In this document: positions 1 to 6,908 of the stretch, in pieces | Position numbering within the stretch: the stretch's first letter is position 1 | How the letters are laid out: every line of letters begins with the position of its first letter | NCBI GenBank assembly: GCA_900538385.1 | Contig: UWSO01000032.1 | Span: forward strand, 1 to 24,176 | Reading direction: 5' to 3' | DNA from: an uncultured Porphyromonas sp. | Lineage (GTDB): Bacteria; Bacteroidota; Bacteroidia; Bacteroidales; Porphyromonadaceae | DNA length: 24,176 bases | Notes under the pieces: model-generated | The model's database searches: none | Told to the model about the DNA's origin: nothing | What the model saw: the letters and a program-made list of their open reading frames with translations, nothing else | Translations under genes and position numbers: made by a program

Positions 1-410
1 TCTTCCGATCTAAATTAGGACCTCTTCTTCCGCTGAAAAACTTTTATCGGACAGCAATAGAATGAAATGCCACTGCGCTAGGACGAAACGATCCCCCATA
101 GGGATTTCCAAATCCCAAGGGAGGGACGGAGTACTCCCCACGTGGGGATTTCTAAATCCCTACGTAGGGAATTTTCATTTCTCAGCTGGCTATTTGGAAA
201 TGCCTCCGTGAAGATCGGAATAATCGCAGAAGACTGGCGTGCGTTCATCGCATCAAGGTAAGACGAGTAGCGATGATCTCGGGACACACCGAGCGTAGTT
301 AGTCGTCTCATCGGGTAGGTGACACCGCAAGATTCGGATTGTATAGGGTAGTCGTGAGCGCTATTTTTCGTACCTTCGTACCGAATAATCAATCCTTTAG
401 ATAAAGCTTT
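1..410. other. Gene-free stretch with clustered palindromes
   Basis: I recognise no gene in these 410 bases. The only long open frame, minus strand 392 to 78, starts with TTG, resembles no family I know and runs through palindromic DNA. Positions 90-170 carry stacked palindromes, listed separately. The first 11 bases match the end of a common Illumina adapter. A weak TAnnTTTG-like box, TACCTTCG at 371-378, could serve the gene starting at 411, but I find no matching -33 element. Confidence 0.7.
97..169. repeat. Cluster of nested short palindromes
   Basis: Two near-identical 16-bp palindromes, GGGATTTCCAAATCCC (101-116) and GGGATTTCTAAATCCC (145-160), start 44 bp apart. The second is flanked by two other perfect palindromes that share its ends: CCCCACGTGGGG (136-147) and CCCTACGTAGGG (158-169). 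The result is a chain of alternating CCC..GGG and GGGATTT..AAATCCC symmetry. It could be a decayed repeat array, a protein-binding site or a structured leader; the sequence does not say which. Confidence 0.7.
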
Positions 411-1613
411 ATGATAGATCCAAAAGAACTACAGCAGATGGGCTTCGCTACGCGTGCCATCCATGCTGGTAGCGAGCGCAATCAGCACGGTACGCTGGCT
501 ACTCCTATTTATCAGACCTCTACCTTCGTCTTTGACTCTGCGGAGCAGGGCGGCAGACGCTTTGCCCTTGAGGAGGATGGGTACATCTACACCCGTCTAG
601 GGAACCCTACCTGCACTGCTGCTGAGCAGAAGGTCGCCTTTCTAGAGGGCGGCGAGGCTTGCGTCAGTGCCTCTTCGGGCATCGGTGCGATCACCTCAGC
701 TATCTACCCCTTGGTACAGGCTGGTGACCACATCGTCGCTGGTAAGACGCTCTACGGCTGCACTTACTCATTCCTCGAGCACGGACTCTCACGCTTTGGT
801 GTGGAGGTGACTTTCGTTGATGCGCGCAATCTTGATGAGATCAAGGCTGCTATGCGTCCCAACACGAAGCTAGTCTATATCGAGACACCTGCCAATCCTA
901 ATATGTATCTGACGGATATCGAAGGCGCTGCCAAGATAGCTCACAGCCAGGAGGGGACTGTCCTGATGGTCGACAATACCTACTGCACGCCCTTTATCAC
1001 GCGTCCTCTAGACCTCGGTGCTGACGTGGTAGTACACTCAGCTACGAAGTATCTGAATGGTCACGGTGACGTGATTGCCGGATTTGTTGTCGGTCGCAAG
1101 GATTATATCGACCAGGTGCGTCTCTTTGCTGTCAAGGATATGACGGGATCAGTCCTAGGCCCGTTTGAGGCTTACCTGATCGCTCGTGGTATCAAGACGC
1201 TAGAGATACGTATGGAGCGTCACTGCGCTAATGCACAGCGTGTCGCTGAGTTCCTAGAGAAGCATCCTGCTATCGCATCGATCGCTTATCCAGGTCTCAA
1301 GAGCTTCCCACAGTATGAGCTGGCTAAGAAGCAGATGCGCCTACCAGGTGCTATGATCGCTTTCGAGCTGAAAGGTGGTCTAGAGGCTGGTCGTAAGCTG
1401 ATGAATAGCCTCCACCTAGCTACGCTATGCGTGAGCCTCGGTGATGCTGAGACACTTATCGAGCACCCAGCTAGCATGACGCACTCGCCCTACACACCGG
1501 AGGAGCGTGCTGCTTCTGACATTGGCGAGGGTATGGTACGTCTCTCGATCGGTCTGGAGAATGTCGAGGACATCATCGCAGATCTGAAGTGTGGACTAGA
1601 CGCACTCCTATAA
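411..1613 (+). CDS. mgl: Methionine gamma-lyase
   Basis: A PLP-dependent cytosolic enzyme that splits L-methionine into methanethiol, 2-oxobutyrate and ammonia. At 400 residues it has the usual length of the Cys/Met metabolism (trans-sulfuration) family. The PLP lysine is K213 in the motif SATKYLNGHGD, and the cofactor-binding aspartate is D188 in MVDNT. The segment LYGCTYS places a cysteine at 117, where methionine gamma-lyases have their characteristic Cys and cystathionine lyases usually do not, so I prefer this call to cystathionine gamma-lyase. The ATG at 411 gives a normal N-terminus ending in GFATRAIHAG. The gene stands alone on the plus strand and ends before a strong terminator. Methanethiol production fits an oral or urogenital Porphyromonas. 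Confidence 0.9.
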   Translation: MIDPKELQQMGFATRAIHAGSERNQHGTLATPIYQTSTFVFDSAEQGGRRFALEEDGYIYTRLGNPTCTAAEQKVAFLEGGEACVSASSGIGAITSAIYPLVQAGDHIVAGKTLYGCTYSFLEHGLSRFGVEVTFVDARNLDEIKAAMRPNTKLVYIETPANPNMYLTDIEGAAKIAHSQEGTVLMVDNTYCTPFITRPLDLGADVVVHSATKYLNGHGDVIAGFVVGRKDYIDQVRLFAVKDMTGSVLGPFEAYLIARGIKTLEIRMERHCANAQRVAEFLEKHPAIASIAYPGLKSFPQYELAKKQMRLPGAMIAFELKGGLEAGRKLMNSLHLATLCVSLGDAETLIEHPASMTHSPYTPEERAASDIGEGMVRLSIGLENVEDIIADLKCGLDALL

Positions 1614-1655
1614 TTGAACAGGTAAAGGCTATAGCCTACTACTAATAAATAGGAA

Positions 1656-1700
1656 CTCCCCCCATCTCAGTCGTCGAACTGTGATGGGGGGAGCTTTTTT
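1656..1700 (+). terminator. Intrinsic terminator after mgl
   Basis: CTCCCCCCATC (1656-1666) pairs perfectly with GATGGGGGGAG (1683-1693). The inner CAGT/ACTG extends the stem past one mismatch, and a T run follows at 1695-1700. It lies between the convergent mgl (+) and folate-ligase (-) genes. Read on the minus strand the hairpin is followed by a weaker T-rich stretch, so it may work in both directions. Confidence 0.9.
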
Positions 1701-1730
1701 GTGTCGAGGCTGTCGGCTTGTGCAACTTTG

Positions 1731-2318
1731 CTAGTCGCGCACCTCGTAAGTTTTACTATCTGATATGATATAGTGCATCGGCACGTCCCATGGCTCTAGC
1801 GGAATCTGCTCGACAATCTGCATCGAGGAGGTGACCGCTACTCGAAGTGCGTGTGGACAACGTGCGAAAAAGCGATCGTAGAACCCCTTGCCACGCCCCA
1901 TACGTCCACCATGCTGGTCGAATGCTAGTCCTGGTACTAGAATGAGTTCTATCTCTGCAGGGTCTACCGCCTCTTCGACAGCGGCGGTGGGCTCTAGGAT
2001 CTTGTAGTCTTCGCTGGTGATGAGCGAGTCGGACTGATAGCTGTAGAAGTTGATATCGTCTCCCTCGACACGGGGGATGAGTAGTCTCTTCTCGCCTTGA
2101 TACCGCTCTAGGATAGCCGTCAAGTCTACCTCATCGGGCAGGGCACAATAGAGTGCTACACAATGACTGCGCACGAAGGGCAGAAACGCCTCTATCTGCT
2201 GGCAGACACTCTCCGAGACCGTCTGTCTGTACTCCTCAGTCCATTCACTACGCATCTTAGCACGAACAGTACGGCGTAGTGCTTTCTTCTCTTCTTTTAC
2301 TTTGTCACAACCCATCAT
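1731..2318 (-). CDS. 5-formyltetrahydrofolate cyclo-ligase
   Basis: Converts 5-formyl-THF to 5,10-methenyl-THF with ATP, returning a storage folate to one-carbon metabolism. The 195-residue protein has the family's basic, charged N-terminus (KVKEEKKALRRTVRAKM), the central segment LIPRVEG (about 80-86) and the signature VPGLAFDQ..GRMGRGKGFYDRFF (about 128-151), the glycine-rich nucleotide-binding loop ending in YDR. The start codon overlaps the stop of the upstream S41 protease gene as ATGA (2315-2318). This supports the ATG at 2318 and suggests translational coupling, although the two functions have no obvious link. It is the last gene of the minus-strand cluster. Confidence 0.9.
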   Translation of the reverse strand: MMGCDKVKEEKKALRRTVRAKMRSEWTEEYRQTVSESVCQQIEAFLPFVRSHCVALYCALPDEVDLTAILERYQGEKRLLIPRVEGDDINFYSYQSDSLITSEDYKILEPTAAVEEAVDPAEIELILVPGLAFDQHGGRMGRGKGFYDRFFARCPHALRVAVTSSMQIVEQIPLEPWDVPMHYIISDSKTYEVRD

Positions 2319-3916
2319 AGTGTGTGGTAATTCTCTTGTAGATACTGCTCTGCACTGCTGATCATCGGATCATCTTGAGTCATCACCTGATAGAAGCCAG
2401 TAGCACCAAAGAGGTGATTAGCTATCAAGGCATACATCTGTAGCAGCAACCGCTGTGAGGCTTGTCGCAGCATCTGCGGACGCTGGGCGACACCCCGCTC
2501 AGCGGCATATGCCGCTAGGTCTCTAAGGATGGACTGCTGCTGAGCAAGCAGTGCTGTGAGCTCTTGGACAGAGCCCATCTCACGAAGGGTCTCTCTATTT
2601 AGGTCTACGTAGTAAAAGGCATACTCTTGCATCAGTCCAGACATGATCAGACGTGCTGCATAAGCATTGATCATCGCGGTGTCTTGCGGGACGAAGATGT
2701 CTGGCATAATTCCATAGCCACTGAAGAGGAGACGCCCCTTATCGCTATGATACTCCCGCTGCTTTTGCTTAGTCAGTGAGAGCGTGTCGGCATAGTCCCC
2801 CACAGGCTTGATCCCCGAGACACTCATGAGGCTCTCCTCGATCGAGGATAGACTTCCCTGCTCATAAGGACGCTGTATGTTACGACCCGAGGGGGTATAG
2901 TAGCGAGCCACCGTGAGACGTACACTAGAGTGATCTGGGAAGGTAAAGGGCTGCTGAACCAAACCCTTGCCATAGGTCTGTCGCCCTACGATCATCGCCC
3001 GGTCGTGGTCTTGCATCGCTCCCGAGAAGATCTCAGAGGACGAGGCACTATTCTCATTAACCAGCACCACTAGAGGCAACTTCTGTAGCATGCCTTCACC
3101 ATTGGCGACCACATCTTCACGAGGCATCGTACGCCCCTCGGTGTAGACGATCAGCTGATCCTTGCTGAGGAACTCATTGGCAACGGCAACGGCTGCATCC
3201 ATGTAGCCACCCGTATTATCTCTCAAGTCCAAGACCAGTGCTTTCGCTCCAGATCGCTGTAGCTGTCCCCACTGCTGGATAAACTCGTCATAAGTAGTAC
3301 GCGCCCAGGTGGTAATCTGCATCAGTCCGATGGTCGGCGTCAGCATATAGCTTACATCGATACTCCTAATCGGCACCGGACCACGCACCACGTTCACATT
3401 CCGTCGCTCCTGCTGACGTAATATAGAGAGATGTACCACCGACCCTTCGGGACCTCTGAGCGCTGAGGTGATAGTATCTTGATTGTTGCGCTCACCGAGG
3501 AGACTCTTGCCGTCACAAGCTAAGATACGATCGCCCGGCTCCAGCCCTGCGGTCTCGGAGGGACCACCAGCGAACACTTGATCGACAACAATCGTGTCGG
3601 TGATGATGTTGTAGATGATTCCTATTCCCTCAAACTGTCCCTCCAGTCTCTGCTCCTCGCGTTCCGACTCTAGCGGTGGAATATAAGTAGAGTGCGGATC
3701 AAGCGACCCGAGCATATAAGGAAGTATGTCCGTACGTAGCTGCTCGATATCGACTGAGTCTACATAATACTTCTCCACTAGCTGCAGGACCTGGTCAAAC
3801 TTATCAGCGTGCGTGATATTCCGATAACGAGAAAAGAGCCAAAAAACAGCTGCGCCAATGAGCGCACCCACAAGGAGACAGATCAAATATTTATACTGAC
3901 GACGCATATCCACCAT
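2315..3916 (-). CDS. S41 family C-terminal processing peptidase (Ctp-like)
   Basis: A periplasm-facing serine protease of the tail-specific/Ctp family, 533 residues. It has an N-terminal membrane anchor or uncleaved signal (about 9-28), a PDZ domain around 88-175 (EGQFEGIGI...ETAGLEPGDRILACDG) and an S41 protease domain. In NSASSSEIFSGAMQD the likely nucleophile is S292, and the general base K317 in TYGKGLVQ lies 25 residues later, the usual spacing of the Ser-Lys dyad. The strand LVLDLRDNTGGYMD (227-240) is also typical. About 190 residues follow the lysine. ATG 3916 and ATG 3907 are both possible starts; the latter gives MRRQYKYLICLL. It lies 27 bp after the deaminase gene and overlaps the folate-ligase gene by 4 bp. 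Confidence 0.9.
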   Translation of the reverse strand: MVDMRRQYKYLICLLVGALIGAAVFWLFSRYRNITHADKFDQVLQLVEKYYVDSVDIEQLRTDILPYMLGSLDPHSTYIPPLESEREEQRLEGQFEGIGIIYNIITDTIVVDQVFAGGPSETAGLEPGDRILACDGKSLLGERNNQDTITSALRGPEGSVVHLSILRQQERRNVNVVRGPVPIRSIDVSYMLTPTIGLMQITTWARTTYDEFIQQWGQLQRSGAKALVLDLRDNTGGYMDAAVAVANEFLSKDQLIVYTEGRTMPREDVVANGEGMLQKLPLVVLVNENSASSSEIFSGAMQDHDRAMIVGRQTYGKGLVQQPFTFPDHSSVRLTVARYYTPSGRNIQRPYEQGSLSSIEESLMSVSGIKPVGDYADTLSLTKQKQREYHSDKGRLLFSGYGIMPDIFVPQDTAMINAYAARLIMSGLMQEYAFYYVDLNRETLREMGSVQELTALLAQQQSILRDLAAYAAERGVAQRPQMLRQASQRLLLQMYALIANHLFGATGFYQVMTQDDPMISSAEQYLQENYHTL

Positions 3917-3943
3917 TTGTTCTTCTCAATATCTAGATATATA

Positions 3944-4429
3944 CTAAAGGTGCGAGGTGTCGGCAGTAGACGAGATATCGTCCATCGGTATATAGACCAC
4001 TTCAATGCCAGCACGCTCGAGTAGCTCGACACCATCAGTGAGTCGGTACTGCTCACCATACACGACACGTCGTATGCGACTCTGGATGATCAGCTTAGCG
4101 CACTCTAGACAGGGAGAGGCGGTGATGTAGATAGTCGCGCCCGTGCAGTTATTGCCCGAGGCAGCCACCTTGGTAATAGCATTGGCCTCAGCGTGGAGGA
4201 CGTAAGGCTTAGTGATCCCTTCGTCATCTTCGCAGACATTCTCAAATCCCGAGGGCGTACCATTGTATCCGTCCGAGATGATCATCTGATTGTGCACGAT
4301 GAGAGCGCCTACTTGTCGGCGTTGACAGTAAGAGTTCTCAGCCCATATACGAGCCATGCGCAGATAACGGCGATCCAAGATCGTCTGCTTTGAGTCAGAA
4401 GCAGAGGGGGTAGTCGGTGTGATTGTCAT
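3944..4429 (-). CDS. dCMP/cytidine deaminase-family protein (ComEB-like)
   Basis: A zinc-dependent nucleotide deaminase, most like dCMP deaminases of the ComEB type, which make dUMP for thymidylate synthesis. In the 161-residue protein the zinc site and catalytic acid are clear: HAEANAI (H79, E81) and SPCLECAK (C107, C110). The segment GALIVHNQMIISDGYNGTPSGFENVCED (41-68) is typical of dCMP deaminases, which is why I prefer dCMP to other deaminase substrates. The ATG at 4429 follows a TAnnTTTG box (4470-4463). It is the first gene of the cluster with the S41 protease and the folate ligase. Both the deaminase and the folate enzyme feed thymidylate synthesis, but co-regulation is inference. Confidence 0.88.
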   Translation of the reverse strand: MTITPTTPSASDSKQTILDRRYLRMARIWAENSYCQRRQVGALIVHNQMIISDGYNGTPSGFENVCEDDEGITKPYVLHAEANAITKVAASGNNCTGATIYITASPCLECAKLIIQSRIRRVVYGEQYRLTDGVELLERAGIEVVYIPMDDISSTADTSHL

Positions 4430-4462
4430 CGTGTAGTGATTTACTCATAACGTAAACCGCTA

Positions 4463-4470
4463 CAAAGGTA
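4463..4470 (-). promoter_or_regulatory. Promoter -7 box for the deaminase operon
   Basis: On the minus strand this reads TACCTTTG, a full match to the Bacteroidetes -7 consensus TAnnTTTG. It lies 33 bp upstream of the deaminase ATG. A well-spaced -33 TTTG is not evident, so the call rests on the -7 box and position. Confidence 0.6.
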
Positions 4471-4542
4471 CTGATTATTTAAAACAAATGGTAGTGATAC
4501 CGATACACCGAACGCAGGGCGATTTTGACGGGTAACGATTCT

Positions 4543-4702
4543 GACGAATAACGATTTTGTAGGGACGCACGGTCTGTGCGTTCGTCCCCGTTAAAAACAC
4601 GACGCTGTAACATTTGATACAACGGACGCACAGACCGTGCGTCCCTACAAGGCGACGTGGGCGGACGCACCGTCGTGCGTCCCTACAAAATTGTTATTCG
4701 TC
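4543..4702. repeat. Palindromic repeat element, copy 1
   Basis: An approximately 160-bp element between the SIMPL gene and the deaminase gene. Its 22-bp ends (4543-4564 and 4681-4702) are inverted copies with one mismatch. Inside, a perfect 25-bp inverted repeat (4557-4581 and 4626-4650) contains the core GGGACGCACGGTCTGTGCGT. A further half-core lies at 4661-4685. The right end lies 6 bp beyond the SIMPL stop codon, so the transcript of that gene would fold into this structure. Two related copies occur in the window. No protein is encoded. Confidence 0.85.
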
Positions 4703-4708
4703 TGCGCC

Positions 4709-5449
4709 CTAGCGGAGAGCGTAGGTAGCGCGGACGGTGACGGAGATCGTCTTGTGACGTGAGGAGGTGTTGAACGCGCCACCCCACGAGTAGTCTTCGC
4801 CAGCGTTCTTGCCGACGATCTGGAAGACGCCCATCGAGGCATTCTGCAGCTTACCCACCTTGCCACGGCTTCCCGAGGCGATTTCCTCAGCACGATCTAG
4901 TGCGTCCTCGGAGGCTTGGCGGAGCATCTGATGCTTGAGGTCGTCCAGGCTCGTGTAGTAGTAAGCAGGCGCTTGGCTCGTTATCTCGACCCCCTGAGAG
5001 ATCAGCGAGGAGATACTCTTCGACAGCTCCTCGACACCATCTAGGTCTCCGCTGGTCACGGTCACAGTCTGTGTGAGAACGTAGCCGTTAGGCACCTGCT
5101 GATAGTTGCCGTGCGTATCGTAGCCACTGCTGTAGTTCTGCGTCACATCTAGGCTCCCGAAGGAGTAGCCGTCAGACTTCAAGCCAGACTGTTTGAGATA
5201 ATCCTGTACGACAGCCCGCTCACGCTCTATCTCCGTGTAGGCATCGCCCAGCGTAGCACGCTGCACACGGAAGGAAGCACTCCACACGATCAGATCACTC
5301 TCGAAGTCTTGCTCCGCATTGCCCGTAACTGAGACGATACGCTGCTTGCGTACCGATAGATAGGTCGACCCTGCGATCCAAATGCCTAGTACAAAGGCGA
5401 TGGCCAGCACCAAGGCTGCCCAAAAGGTCCATTGCTTGTTCATATCCAT
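4709..5449 (-). CDS. SIMPL-domain (DUF541) envelope protein
   Basis: A 246-residue protein with one N-terminal membrane segment (about 10-30) followed by a SIMPL/DUF541 domain. This is shown by the early VSVTGNAEQDFESDLIVWSASF region, the alternating strand-helix pattern, and the C-terminal KTISVTVRATYAL strand typical of the family. The biochemical role of SIMPL proteins is not settled; some are periplasmic or linked to stress tolerance, so no function is given. Starts at ATG 5449 (MDMNKQW) or 5443 (MNKQW) are equally plausible. It begins 57 bp after trxB on the same strand and is probably co-transcribed with it. Repeat copy 1 lies just beyond its stop codon. Confidence 0.8.
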   Translation of the reverse strand: MDMNKQWTFWAALVLAIAFVLGIWIAGSTYLSVRKQRIVSVTGNAEQDFESDLIVWSASFRVQRATLGDAYTEIERERAVVQDYLKQSGLKSDGYSFGSLDVTQNYSSGYDTHGNYQQVPNGYVLTQTVTVTSGDLDGVEELSKSISSLISQGVEITSQAPAYYYTSLDDLKHQMLRQASEDALDRAEEIASGSRGKVGKLQNASMGVFQIVGKNAGEDYSWGGAFNTSSRHKTISVTVRATYALR

Positions 5450-5506
5450 ACCTATTTAGATTAAATGATTTCTGCAGACGAAGCGACGCATACCGCTAGC
5501 GCAGCA

Positions 5507-6454
5507 TTACAGTCCCTTCTCGAGGAGATACTTCTCCACCTCGAGCGCAGCGCGGCAACCAGTACCCGCAGAGGTGATCGCCTGACGATAGCGTGGATCA
5601 GCCACGTCGCCAGCGGCAAAGACACCCTCCACACTGGTGAGCGGTCTCCCCTCTCGCGTTACGATGTAGCCCGCTGCATCCAGCTCGAGCTGACCTGCGA
5701 GGAAGTCCGTATTGGGCTTGTGTCCGATAGCCAGGAAGAAGCCATCGATCGCTATATCACGCTTAGCCTCCTCGGGGGTTCCCTTCTTATATACGAGGTG
5801 AGCGCCCTCCACGCCATTGTCGCCAAAGAGTCCGACCGTGTTGTGCTCGAAGAGCACCTCTATATTCTCCCGTGCGAAGAGTCTCTCCTGCATCACCTTC
5901 GAGGCGCGCAGATGATCCTTGCGCACGATCAGGTAGACCTTCTCAGCGATACCTGCCAGGTAGAGCGCCTCCTCGCAAGCCGTGTCGCCACCGCCTACGA
6001 CAGCGACACGCTTCTTGCGATAGAAGAAGCCGTCGCACGTAGCGCATGCCGAGACTCCCATGCCAGCATACTTCGTCTCATCGTCTAGTCCCAGATACTT
6101 AGCCCGAGCACCCGTAGCAAGTATGACAGAGTGAGCCGTCAGCTCCGTAGAGCCGTCTATCTCTACCTTGAAGGGGCGCTCCGAGAGATCTATGCGCGTC
6201 ACCTCGCCTGAGCGAATGTCTGTGCCAAAGCGCTCCGCCTGCTGACGCATCTGCTCGAGGAGCTGAGGACCCGTGATTCCCTCAGGGAAGCCGGGGAAGT
6301 TCTCCACCTCAGTGGTTGTCGTGAGCTGTCCGCCAGGCTGTAGTCCCTGGTAAAGGACAGGCGATAGATTAGCACGTGAAGCGTAGATAGCTGCGGTGTA
6401 GCCCGCAGGTCCTGACCCGATAATGAGGCAGCGTATGGTCTTATCTTGTGTCAT
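5507..6454 (-). CDS. trxB: Thioredoxin-disulfide reductase
   Basis: An FAD enzyme that passes electrons from NADPH to thioredoxin in the cytosol. With the start at 6454 the protein has 315 residues, the usual length. It shows the FAD-binding GSGPAGYTAA (13-22), the redox-active CATC (C137, C140), the NADPH-binding GGGDTACEEA, and the C-terminal FAD motif GVFAAGDVADPRYRQAITSAG. An upstream in-frame ATG at 6529 would add 25 residues of no family resemblance, and the promoter -7 box (6502-6495) lies inside that extension, so I chose ATG 6454. The SIMPL gene follows 57 bp downstream. The promoter diverges from that of the candidate small RNA. Confidence 0.95.
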   Translation of the reverse strand: MTQDKTIRCLIIGSGPAGYTAAIYASRANLSPVLYQGLQPGGQLTTTTEVENFPGFPEGITGPQLLEQMRQQAERFGTDIRSGEVTRIDLSERPFKVEIDGSTELTAHSVILATGARAKYLGLDDETKYAGMGVSACATCDGFFYRKKRVAVVGGGDTACEEALYLAGIAEKVYLIVRKDHLRASKVMQERLFARENIEVLFEHNTVGLFGDNGVEGAHLVYKKGTPEEAKRDIAIDGFFLAIGHKPNTDFLAGQLELDAAGYIVTREGRPLTSVEGVFAAGDVADPRYRQAITSAGTGCRAALEVEKYLLEKGL

Positions 6455-6494
6455 ATCAGTAATAGATTCGTTAGATGGTGAAATGTATTTACCG

Positions 6495-6502
6495 CAAAGA
6501 TA
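6495..6502 (-). promoter_or_regulatory. Promoter -7 box for trxB
   Basis: Reads TATCTTTG on the minus strand, a full match to TAnnTTTG, 40 bp upstream of the trxB ATG. The nearest TTG lies 16 bp further upstream (6521-6519), shorter than the usual 19-21 bp. The box also excludes the longer trxB start at 6529. Confidence 0.6.
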
Positions 6503-6537
6503 TATAAATCTTACCAAGCAAGTCACCATCCAGCAGC

Positions 6538-6561
6538 CGATCCCGACCCGCAGTGGGATCG
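6538..6561. promoter_or_regulatory. Inverted repeat between divergent promoters
   Basis: CGATCCC (6538-6544) and GGGATCG (6555-6561) form a 7-bp inverted repeat with a 10-bp spacer. It lies between the trxB promoter and the plus-strand promoter of the candidate RNA. Position and half-site spacing suit an operator, but no regulator is identifiable and chance is possible. Confidence 0.3.
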
Positions 6562-6565
6562 ACGA

Positions 6566-6597
6566 TTTGCATAGTTCAGAATATTACCTTATATTTG
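6566..6597 (+). promoter_or_regulatory. Promoter for a plus-strand small RNA
   Basis: TTTG (6566-6569), a 20-bp spacer, then TATATTTG (6590-6597) match the Bacteroidetes housekeeping promoter in both boxes and in spacing. No plus-strand gene follows: the next 300 bp hold only the candidate structured RNA, and beyond it lies the antisense end of cls. The predicted start is near 6603. Confidence 0.7.
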
Positions 6598-6602
6598 TCG
6601 TA

Positions 6603-6866
6603 GCAAGACACCGATAGGTGTCTCGCGACGTGTTCTTCATATATTATATATGTAGACGGCGCAGACCCATAGCCGCACTGCTCGATACGGAAACTCCTCA
6701 AATTTAATCGACTATTCCGAGATCATTCTGCTTACCTGATGACCGGCCTCGACATGCTCCTCGTGAGTATGTGAGTACTTGTTGCTCCAGTGGACTTCAG
6801 AGGGTGGTAGATCCTCAAAACATGTATGTTCTTCGGAGTTTTTCTAATCCACAGTGCGGCTTTTTT
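6603..6866 (+). ncRNA. Candidate structured RNA, possibly 6S-like
   Basis: The interval from promoter to terminator lacks a credible reading frame. A perfect 7-bp hairpin with a GATA loop (6606-6623) lies at the predicted 5' end. The main part can fold as one long rod of about 189 nt. GCCGCACTG (6672-6680) pairs with CAGTGCGGC (6852-6860), which is followed by six T. AAACTCC (6691-6697) pairs with GGAGTTT (6835-6841), and CATGCTC (6753-6759) pairs with GAGTATG (6765-6771) as the tip, leaving large internal loops between. A rod of this size with a closing stem and central bubble is the architecture of 6S RNA. I cannot confirm the family; another trans-acting RNA is possible. Confidence 0.45.
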
Positions 6867-6868
6867 AT

Positions 6869-6898
6869 GCTTGTCGCCATAGGCGGCAGGCTTTTTTT
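6869..6898 (+). terminator. Intrinsic terminator of the candidate RNA
   Basis: A 10-bp stem (6869-6878 with 6882-6891, including two G-U pairs) with an ATA loop and seven T (6892-6898). The T run is only on the plus strand, so it ends plus-strand transcription just before the antisense end of cls (stop codon 6911-6909). Confidence 0.85.
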
Positions 6899-6908
6899 GT
6901 GCTTGTAC

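Noticed and set aside
78..392. 104-codon minus-strand frame in the first 400 bp
   Set aside because: TTG start, no recognisable family, and it reads through the palindrome cluster.
5465..6088. 207-codon plus-strand open frame
   Set aside because: It lies opposite trxB, which has all family motifs; this is a shadow of trxB codon bias with no family resemblance.
6455..6529. Earlier in-frame start for trxB
   Set aside because: It would contain the promoter -7 box, and its 25 residues do not match the family.
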